From: Istiophorus platypterus
Lineage: Eukaryota > Chordata > Actinopteri > Istiophoriformes > Istiophoridae
Assembly: GCA_016859345.1 (NCBI GenBank)
Contig: CM029111.1
Coordinates: forward strand, 17,220,214-17,284,213
Reading direction: 5' to 3'
Length of the DNA stretch: 64,000 nt
Shown here: positions 46,501-54,550 of the stretch, piece after piece
Position numbering within the stretch: position 1 is the stretch's first letter
How the letters are laid out: each line of letters starts with the position of its first letter
Made by a program: the position numbers and the translations under genes
Notes under the pieces: generated by a model
What the model was told of the DNA's origin: nothing
Seen by the model: the letters and a program-made list of their open reading frames with translations, nothing else
Databases searched by the model: none

Positions 46501-48834
46501 GGTAAATCAGGGAAGACCGACTGGGAAAATTAGAGCCTGATGCTTCCTGACTTCCTGTCGCTGCATCTGACTAAATCCCCCAGTCGTCTCCAGAGTAAAC
46601 ATCCTCACCTTGTCCCCCGGTTCGCTCCACCTCCTGATCCGTGGGAACGCTGGGAGGCAGAGAGGAGATGTGGATGTCCTCGGAGGGGGGGTCCCTGCCT
46701 GGAAGCAGATAACAGGTGATTACACCGGGATTACAGTCGCTTACATGATCACGGTGGCACGCACAGACACAAAACAAACGCCTTCCCTCACACTTGCTCG
46801 CACACACACACACACACACCATGAGAACCATGGGAATGGCATCAGTGATCATCAGGTTAGATGCTCATTCAGCCTCAGGGATGCCACGGACGGATTAACC
46901 TGCTGAGGGAGGGGTGGTTGGGAACGGTTGGGTGGGTGGGTGGGTGGCGGGCAGTGAACCCCGCTTTACATGGCAGCTTCATTATTTCCACAGGCACAAA
47001 CAAGTTCTCCTGTGCCAGGCTGGTAGACAGTATTAAACAATGTGAAATAAAATTACAGTAGAGGACTTGGTTGCCACGTCGGAGCAGGAGCCTCTCGTGA
47101 ACCAGATGTTTCAGTGCCTAACGTGTCTTCAACTGGCAAAACTTGGCTACAGGCCGAGCATAAAATGAAGAGCTGCCACACGTTTGTTTTCACTGGTTTA
47201 TATCGTAGTCGAGCGAACATCTTCGCTCTCTGAACGGTGAAGAGGGAGCTGAGATCTTTGACCCCGAGTGGAAGTAGTAAAGCCACAGTGTGAAAACACT
47301 GTAACAAGTAAAAGTCACACACGATGTTATTGGACTAGAATCACTGCATTGATGTGTGAACACTGTTTTATTGTTGCAGCTGGTGAAAGTGGAGCTGAAT
47401 GTGATAATTTTTAAAATCTTAATCTGTATTAATACATCGTTATTCGTTATTGTTGATTACATTTTGTGTTATTATACGGAATCAGAAAAGTAACCGAAGT
47501 ACCAACTAAACTCCATACTGGAGTCAAAAGCAATGTGGTGGTAATATAGATGATCAATTAATCGAGAAATTTTACTGGAAAACCGATCGATAGTGAAATC
47601 AAGTTGCAGTCTTCGTTTGCAACGTAACCATCAGATCTTACATTATGCTGATGTCTAACAAATGTCTCACCACTGGATCAGTATCACCTGTGTCCATGTT
47701 GTCCAGAAACTTCCAATTTCATGACGCAATAAATTACTTAACTCCACTACAACTGCGGTTTTGATTATCGATTGATTATTGTGATCGATTTTTAAGAGAG
47801 AGCTCCAGTCGTTCTCTGGCTGCAGCTTTTTCCGGTTTTCAGTTTAAAGATCATTCAAAACTGAAGATCTTTGTATTTTTTAAACTGCTGGACAGAAAAA
47901 AATCAAGGACGTCTGAAGAATCCCCTCAGACTCTGGGAAGTTGGAATGATGGCGACGTTTTGCTATTTGACATTTCATAGATGAGATAATTCATCAAGAA
48001 ATGAATCTATGAAGAAAAACACTGTAGTATCACACTAGTAGCTGTGTTGTTGCCACAGATGTTTCACCACTACACCTGTATTTATGGTGATTTTAGGGCT
48101 GAGCACTAGCTTGTGCATGACACAAGAAAATAAAACTATAGATATAGTTGAAATACAACATATATAAACAATATAAACTAAAAAGGTTCATATTAAAACT
48201 CGACTCTGACGCACGGATTCGTCTTGTTATCAGAGCTGTGGCTTTTTATCACATGTCATTCTGCTGTGTGGGTATTTTTACATTTATTTATTTCATTTAT
48301 TTTATTTCAATTTAAAGTGTCATCAACTAGTGAAAACCTTTGGATTTTGGACCTTGTCCTGGACAACGGTGCCGAGTTCAGTCCAATAACTTTAGGATGT
48401 TCAGCTTACAATCATAAAACACAAAGAACTTAAGAAAATATCCAGAATTTGAGAAACTAAAACTGGTAAAAATGAATTTAATCAATTAATCAATTATCAA
48501 AATACTCGGACTAGGTTTTTTGTTGATATTTTGTTGTAAACTAAAGTTGTGAAAAATCCATAAAGGTTTTAGACTGGAGTAAATCTGGGACTTTTATGGC
48601 CAGATTCACTCCAGCTGACGATCAAACTTTGCTTTGGCATCGAAACTACTAGTTCGTACAATTTTTATGGTGATAAAAATAAAAATATCACAAGATAGCG
48701 TTGAATTATCTTTAACCACAGGAAACGATGGTTGTCATTAAGCCCGATAAGATCGATACGAGCTTTGTCGATAAACTATCAGGGAGGAATGAAACCTGAG
48801 ACTCACCTGAGCGCAGGTGGGAGAACAGCTTCAT
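34167..48834 (-). CDS. slc11a2: Divalent metal transporter 1 (NRAMP2)
   Basis: Coding exons on the minus strand: 48834-48807, 46698-46609, 45630-45562, 44723-44601, 42561-42442, 40780-40674, 40496-40426, 40343-40276, 39425-39270, 39166-39008, 38886-38803, 37318-37199, 37083-36934, 35643-35570, 35469-35316 and 34274-34167. The last 14 join in phase to 520 aa with all NRAMP landmarks: TM1 DPGN (exon 4), TM6 MPHNIYLHSAL (exon 9), the N-glycosylation sites NRS and NET in exon 11, and GQSSTMTGTYSGQFVMEGF. It is a proton-coupled Fe2+/Mn2+ importer of endosomes and apical membranes, inferred from the family. SLC11A2 is preferred over SLC11A1 by similarity of exons 4-13 to human DMT1. Exons 1 and 2 add about 38 residues, but the strongest exon 2 borders do not join exon 3 in frame (see findings). 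The C-terminus AQPEFDS is short compared with the human isoforms. Confidence 0.95.
34285..34321. repeat. (CA)n microsatellite at the slc11a2 last-exon acceptor
   Basis: The transcript has (UG)n ending about 10 bases before the acceptor of the exon at 34274-34167, where a pyrimidine tract would normally lie. Confidence 0.95.
35685..35800. repeat. Dispersed repeat family C2, short fragment
   Basis: It carries 'agtaagtaagtacatttaca' and 'caactttgagttatttgtactttac', typical of the family, 40 bases inside slc11a2 intron 13. Confidence 0.5.
35801..36933 (-). other. slc11a2 intron 13, remainder
   Basis: AT-rich and without recognised repeats or coding signal. Confidence 0.45.
37141..37168. repeat. 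(GT)14 microsatellite filling a 115-bp slc11a2 intron
   Basis: The intron between exons 37318-37199 and 37083-36934 is only 115 bp and about a quarter of it is this run, read as (CA)n in the transcript. CA repeats bind hnRNP L. Confidence 0.95.
37319..38802 (-). other. slc11a2 intron 11, nothing recognised
   Basis: 1.5 kb of AT-rich sequence without coding signal or repeat family I can name. Confidence 0.45.
39463..39720 (+). repeat. Dispersed repeat family D
   Basis: It carries 'tcatggtccccagatgatgaatcc', 'gaggttccatcgccaccatcaggt' and 'gaacttttcctgttcagcaccatcgtcaggtcaaaa', shared with 51590-52075. It lies in the slc11a2 intron between exons 9 and 8. Class unknown to me. Confidence 0.6.
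40522..40560. repeat. (CA)n microsatellite near the slc11a2 exon 7 acceptor
   Basis: It ends 25 bases upstream (minus strand) of the exon at 40496-40426; read as (UG)n in the transcript. Confidence 0.95.
40781..42441 (-). other. slc11a2 intron 5, nothing recognised
   Basis: 1.66 kb of AT-rich sequence. It contains T runs at 41211 and 41951 but no repeat family or coding signal. Confidence 0.45.
42940..43260 (-). repeat. Dispersed repeat family D, inverted copy
   Basis: 'gacggtggcactagtgaactagaggaaag', 'catcttctggggacaatcgatgcatg' and 'ttgttgaaatatttca' are the reverse complement of the family D phrases. It lies in slc11a2 intron 4. Confidence 0.55.
44270..44599 (-). mobile_element. hAT-like MITE (family A) abutting the slc11a2 exon 4 donor
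   Basis: The sequence runs from 'tcaactattcaactattctgg' to 'aaataattgttgcttgcagccct'. Inside are 'gaggatttgctgattttctctgtc' and 'gaatatctttggattctggactg', the standard family core. On the minus strand the terminus AGGGCTGCAAGCAACAATTA follows immediately after the GT of the exon 4 donor (44600-44599). Confidence 0.8.
44932..45438. mobile_element. MITE family B, long copy
   Basis: It starts 'gaacagtttgacattttggg' and ends 'ctagttcccaaagtgttata' plus 'ttattcctttaaa', which are inverted termini. Inside are 'tgagaagattgataccaatc' and three 'agcttagcataaagactgtaa' type units. It lies in slc11a2 intron 3. No coding capacity. Confidence 0.7.
46800..46819. repeat. (CA)10 microsatellite upstream of slc11a2 exon 2
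   Basis: It is about 100 bases upstream (minus strand) of the exon 2 acceptor. Confidence 0.9.
46930..46944 (+). other. Potential G-quadruplex (GGGT)n
   Basis: Four G-triplets with single-T loops occur on the plus strand, opposite to the slc11a2 sense strand in intron 1. Such one-base loops are known to give very stable parallel quadruplexes. Confidence 0.7.
47260..47520. repeat. Dispersed repeat family C1
   Basis: It carries 'aacaagtaaaagtcacac', 'ttgttgcagctggtgaaagtggagctgaatgtg' and 'taaccgaagtaccaactaaac'. It lies in slc11a2 intron 1. Confidence 0.5.
47540..48035. repeat. hAT-like MITE (family A), one or two overlapping copies
   Basis: 'gatcaattaatcgagaaatttt', 'attatcgattgattattg', 'tttgacatttcatagatgagataattc' and similar phrases occur. 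Boundaries could not be set. Confidence 0.5.
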
Positions 48835-49090
48835 TCTCCCCCAACTTCGTTAAAACTTTTCAAACTCTTTCCGCGTCAGAAGACGGACGGAGCGGCGGGG
48901 TGGTGCGTTCACCGCCCGGCCCGACGACCCATGGATGTTGTTGTTTTGGTTCGTCTTCCCTCCTGCTCGTCTCCGGGGAGGTTTATGAAACGAGCAGCAG
49001 CCTCCGGCAGGTTGGACATCGTCCCCTGCGAGAAAGGTGTCGACTCACCGGACAGGTAATGGAGGAGGGAGGGGCAGGGAAGGGGAGGTG
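48835..49090 (-). promoter_or_regulatory. slc11a2: slc11a2 5' UTR and promoter region
   Basis: A CpG-containing, GC-rich stretch directly upstream of the first coding ATG (48834-48832), in contrast to the AT-rich flanks. No TATA box is obvious. The start site is not visible, and a farther 5' alternative first exon cannot be excluded. Confidence 0.45.
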
Positions 49091-51589
49091 GGGCGAGGAC
49101 AAAGTCACATTCAATGTTTGACCAACGATCCCTTGTTTCACCGGTTTTGCTGCCACCCGAACTGGTTTTATGCGGTGAAACGGTTCCGACATGATTCTGG
49201 ACCGGGATCACGGAAGAACGGCAGATTATCAAAATAAAACTGGTGTAAACCGGATTCTTTTGTTATATTTGTCCCTACATTGTCTTAAAAATCTAAAAAC
49301 ACACATTTAACCCGGAAATAAGAATGTTTATAACTCATCGACCATGGACAAGTTTTTTGCTTTGTGTAAATATAAGACTTTTGCTCGTTTCCTTTCAAAA
49401 GAAACAGTCTCAGCAAAGACTACGGTCTGTTTCCGGTTACACGTTTCAAAATAAACCCTCATTGAGAAAGGAGTAGATGTTTTGATTAAAAAACAAAACA
49501 AAAAAAAAATCTGTATGTATTTTGTATCTGGATCGAGGCCATTTGTGCACTTTATTATGGGTTTGTTTGTTTGTTTGTTTGTGGCTTATTTAGACAAGAC
49601 GAGACATTGTTTAGAGTGAATGAATGTGGTTCCAGAGGTTTTTTTTCTTGTGGATCCCCAATAACAGGTTGCAAATCTCCGAGTTGTGAGAAGTTTAATA
49701 GTTTAAAAATTTTCCTTCTCATACTATTAATTTTTAGAGGCTTGAAAATTAAATTGCAGAAAATATTATTTGACAGGGATAAAAAAAAAACAAAAAAACA
49801 AAACAAAGATTAGAGAAAAATAACACAATACCGTGTAGCAGAACTTTTTTTGTATTATTCGATACTCATCTGTTGTACTCTCTCAAGATCTCTTTTGGGG
49901 GTCTCGCCTCCTGGTTGGGAACCACTAACCTAATAAATTTACCTAAAAGATGATAAGGAACATACTGCGGCTATGAATCTGTATTAATGCAATTATAAGT
50001 TTCGATCAATTCATAATTTCAGCCACATTTTAAACAAAACTTGCACATTTTTCACTGGTTCCAGCTTCTCGGATTGAAGAATTTGCTGCATTTCTTTGGC
50101 ATATTTGAATGTAAGTAAAGCAAACAAAGTAAATTAAAAACTTCCTTCAGGTTTTGAACAATTGGTTGGACATAACAAGGCATTTGAAGAAATAACCTTG
50201 GAGGGTTTTCACCATTATTTAACATTTTATAGATGAAACATTTAATTCATTCAGGGACAACATAATCAGCAGATTAATAAATAAGGAAAACAAGTATCCT
50301 GAAGTAATGAATCTAAGTCACCCCACATACACACCCCAGAAAATTTAAAATGATGTGTTTACAGTGTATTAATTATTTGGATTTGCCATGTTATATTAAT
50401 TAGTTCTGTATTTTTTTTTTCAAAATTTACATTTAGCCCAAACCTGCTTCAAACACTAGTTCAATGCCAGGAATAAAAACCCTCATTCATATATTCTTGG
50501 CCAAAAAAGTAATCAAAACTGATATATCTAGTCTCAAAATACTATAATCAGCCCACTGTTTGTTAAATATTTTAAACTATATTACAATTAAAACCCCCAA
50601 ATTTTCTCAGAAGAAAATACAGAGGACATGATCTCCCCATCACTGAATATCCTTTAAAGTGTTCTGTTCTGTTAAAATATATCTCACAGTAGAATATTTT
50701 CACACAAAATCAAAACAGCAGATACTGAATCAATGAAATGAAAAGACGACAAAATAAATTCAATCCATCAAATCATCCTTGCTGCGACCGGTTTTATCTG
50801 ATTTGTTCCCTCTACATCTTCAAAAGATGATGATATATTCATGGAATAAAAAAAAAACAAAACAGAAAGACTCAAACATTCTCCTGTGGTGATGCTGCCT
50901 TGAAGATGTGCAGCTTCCTCCAGCTGCAGGTGTTTTTTTTTTTAACGCCCTCTAGCAGCGGGTGGTGGTGGTGGTGGGGGGGTGTGTGTGTGTGTGTGGG
51001 GGGGGGGGAGACTTTGTTTTTCATGTCCTACAAAGAGATAAAATGGTCTCGCATGGAGGGGAAGTGAGAGACCGTGATACAGAACAGCCACCGGGTGGCG
51101 CCAAATGCTGCCTGACCCCTCACGCTTTAACTGCCCAGGTCTGCAAATAAACGGAAAGCAAATGCTGTTGTGTAAATTCTACTGGCAGCTCCCAGTGATG
51201 GATTCCTGCCGTCGACCTGCTCCGACAGCCCGGGTTCAGTCGTCCTCCTCCAACCCCCGACACGTCCCTGTCACAGGCAGACACTTTGTCGTGCCACAGC
51301 AGGAAAAACCCCAGCTGTATACTAATGACATTAAATGGTGGCTCCATTCCATGACAGTGTGACAGTGAGCCGGCACAAAATAAAAATAAAAAAAGACAAT
51401 CCACGCTCCAGCTACGTGGAACTCAGCCATTTGATTTTATTGTTTACACCTGCGCTTTTCAAGCTGTGGCCTGTCAAAATGTCTTCTGGGGAAAAAAAAA
51501 AGCCTGTTTACTGTATCATCACTGTGACTTGTACAGCAGCGGTTGGCGCTATCCGTTAGACTATGTTTTCACATAAGCAATGAAATATC
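49091..51589. other. Intergenic between slc11a2 and marchf9 (left part)
   Basis: No gene seen. A degraded family A MITE lies at 50025-50290 and a G/GT-rich tract at 50963-51008. Confidence 0.5.
50025..50290. repeat. hAT-like MITE (family A), degraded
   Basis: 'cactggttccagcttctcggattgaag', 'tggttggacataacaaggcatttgaag' and 'acattttatagatgaaacat' match the family core. The termini are lost. Confidence 0.6.
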
Positions 51590-52075
51590 TCAACAAGTTC
51601 TTGATGGATTGGCACAAAATGTGGTACAGACATTCATGGTCCCCAGATGATAAATCCGACTTGACAATAACTCAGTATATCCTTGGACTCTTCCCCTGAC
51701 ACTGTTTGTGATTTTGAATGAAATGTTTAGAAAACTTTTGGATGGATTTACCATAAAATTATGTACAGATATTCATGGTGCCCAGAGGATGAACTATGAT
51801 AATTTTAGTGATCCCTTCAAATTTCATTTAGCACCACCATTAGGTCAAAATTTGCCCAATAGTTTGGTTTATGGTCAAATACCTGAAAGGTTAATGACAT
51901 CCCAATTGGCCTCACCTGTTTTTTGTGATTAGCTCCGAATAGCAAATGTTAGCATGCTAACACACCAAAGTAAGATGGTGAATAGTTAAAAAAAAATGAT
52001 ACCTAGTAAACATCGCTATGTTAGCATGGTCATTGTAAGCATGTTAGCATGCAAATGTTAGCATTTAAAATTTGG
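51590..52075 (+). repeat. Dispersed repeat family D with a TTAGCATGCTAA tail
   Basis: Two tandem 'ggatggattt/ggatggattgg...attcatggt(c/g)cccaga' units are followed by a stretch of 'gttagcatg' units. It includes a perfect 16-base palindrome, TGTTAGCATGCTAACA, at 51947-51962. Confidence 0.65.
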
Positions 52076-52871
52076 CTGGAGACTGTTATTTATCTTTGAT
52101 AGTGGTTTTCATCGTCAACTAGCTAGTTATTGTGTTTATTCATAACAAAGTAATGTTTTTGGAAATATAAAATAAATTACCCTGTCTATACATGAGGATT
52201 TTCATTCTTCAGGAAAGAAAAACTGTAGTGAACTGGATTATTGTGTTTTCAATGTTGAATTAGTGAATAGCAATTCAAGGCAGCAAACGCTGCAGTTATT
52301 TATTATTATTTATGCAGTTATATATTCCAGTGTCATGGATTGTTGTTGATTTTTGATTTTGATTATTTTTTACATTTTTGAACAAACATCAAGTTTTGGT
52401 AAGACATCACCAGGAAGGTGGGGACACAGTAGCAACGCTAATCTAGGGGGATGAACACAGTGTTTGTTATACCTATTAAAAATCAGCTTGTTTGCATTGT
52501 CAGTGTGAGAGTCTTAGCATGGTAGCATTAGCATTTAGTTGACTCCTACTCTTGATTTGGACCATTTTGTATAAATAAAGGATGAAAGACTGAATGAATC
52601 ACATCATTTGGGATTATTCAATGTCCAATAGTTTCATTATATATATGTTTGTTACATTCCTACAGCACTGAGGTGTTCAAGAGTGAATTTATAGAGATCT
52701 TCTTTTACATAATTATGCTCTACATTCAGCAGGTTTTTTCTTATTTTTCAGTAGATTTATTGTTTTTGATTTCTGTATAACTTCCTCCTATAAGTTAACA
52801 AAGGAATGCAAAAGCTCTTTTGTGTAATGGAGTCTAAAAACTGTACCGTTCAAACTATAAGAGCTGCTCTG
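52076..52871. other. Intergenic, nothing recognised
   Basis: AT-rich sequence without coding signal. Isolated 'ttagcatgg' words near 52514 suggest old family D debris. Confidence 0.4.
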
Positions 52872-53232
52872 AGCTAGGGCCGCAACTAATGATTTTCATT
52901 TCATTACCACTTAATCTGATATCTTATCAATTAATCCATTTATCATTCAGTCCATAAAATATAAGAGAATAGAGACAAATGAGCACTACAGTTTCCCAGA
53001 GCTTCAAGTGATGTCTACACATGTTGTGCTTTTTTCCTACTAACAGCTCAAAACCCCAAACAATACCGTTTAAAGTGATATAAAATCAGCAAATCATCAA
53101 ATTGGAGATGCCAGAGATTCCAGGTTTTTCACTTCAGAAGGACTCAAAAAATTGAATGACCATTAAATAGTTGCTGATTCATATTCTATTGATATACTAA
53201 TTGATAAATCAACCACTCGATGCAACTTCACT
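52872..53232 (+). mobile_element. hAT-like MITE (family A), nearly full length
   Basis: It starts 'gctagggccgcaactaatga' and ends 'accactcgatgcaacttc', with 'cagtccataaaatata' and 'cagctcaaaaccccaaa' between. No coding capacity. Confidence 0.7.
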
Positions 53233-53739
53233 CTGAATGTCCTCTATGAGGATGTACCCGCTACGGTTTTCATTTTACCTAAGGGAGAGTTTCAATCAGT
53301 TTAAAAAATTTGATAAAAAAAAAAAAACTAATGTAAATAAAGGATGACCCATCTTATTTCCCCTAAGACAACATTACCTCATCAAGTCGTCACACCAGGA
53401 AACAACACACTCGAACCTCGCCTGCTCGGAGCTACAGGCGAGGGTTAAAGAAGAGACCAGGTGAGACCGATTAGTAAGAGATCGTCCGATCCCCGTTTTT
53501 AATCCAATAGTTTTACTTATTATCAAATCTGAATCTCACACAGCAGCAACAATCTGTATTTTTCTAGCTGAAACAGCCGTAAATACACTGCCATTTGTCT
53601 CGTTGACAAAAAGTTGGGTGCAATGAAATCAGACGTTCTCAAAGTGTTTATTTTGGCAAGCACCATTCGAAATAGAGCAAATTTGTCATGTGCTTATGTT
53701 ATGTGATGAAGAATAAAATTATATACCCATGCAAAATTC

Positions 53740-54550
53740 CCTGTGAAATGTACATACGCATCTTTATTGCAGAAAGGTTAAGTGTCATTGAAATCTTGTT
53801 GATTTCCCTTTTTTTTTCTTTTTTTTCTTTTTAAATTTTTTTTTCAGCTTGTAATGACTTATTTGTCCCGTCATCTCCTCTGCGTCTCCCTCACATTTTG
53901 TTTGTTTGTTTGTTTGTTTGTTTGTTTGTTTTCAGTTTTCGGTCTATTTCACCAGCATCGGTTAGCTCATAGAAATCTTTAAGATCATTATACATAGTTG
54001 TCTGGAAAATGCTTGGTATGTATGTATGTATGGAGTTACATGGTTTTTTTCCTTTTAATCATACAGCCGTACAAAATCAAAAGTGAGTAAAAAAAAAAAA
54101 ATTAAAATTAAAAAAAGAATAGATACAAATCAAACCAACAGGATCAAAAAACAAAAAAAAGAAAGAAAAAATGTCTCTGTGCATCCTGATATTGAACTGG
54201 AAAAAATTGTCCAATCGTCTTGGATTAGGTTATAAATCCTGTTTACACTTTTTTTTGCCCCCCCCCATGTTTCATGTTTGATGTCTCTTAATGCTTTTTC
54301 ATCCTTTTGTTTTTCATCAGTTCTTTAATTATTGAAATAGGAGCATCTGGCTTCCTTTTTGTTGTACGAAACGAGGAGAGAGAGGAGAAATCCTCAAGTG
54401 TGTGCTGTCTGTTGACGCTCCGGGCATCGCTGGGCTCCTCGCGGGACTCCTGCCGCCTACATGAGTCCTAAGCGCTTCGTATCGGGTCCAAAAGTCCCTC
54501 CGCTCATTTACATCTGGACACCGAGACCAGGTCCCATGTTAGGGCCCGAC
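53740..54550 (-). other. marchf9: marchf9 3' UTR
   Basis: On the minus strand it follows the stop at 54551-54553. AATAAA complements lie at 53768-53763 and 53652-53647; either could end the transcript. It contains a (GTTT)n run (53897-53933) and several A/T runs. Confidence 0.5.
53897..53933. repeat. (TTTG)9 microsatellite
   Basis: A near-perfect tetranucleotide run in the marchf9 3' UTR. Confidence 0.9.
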
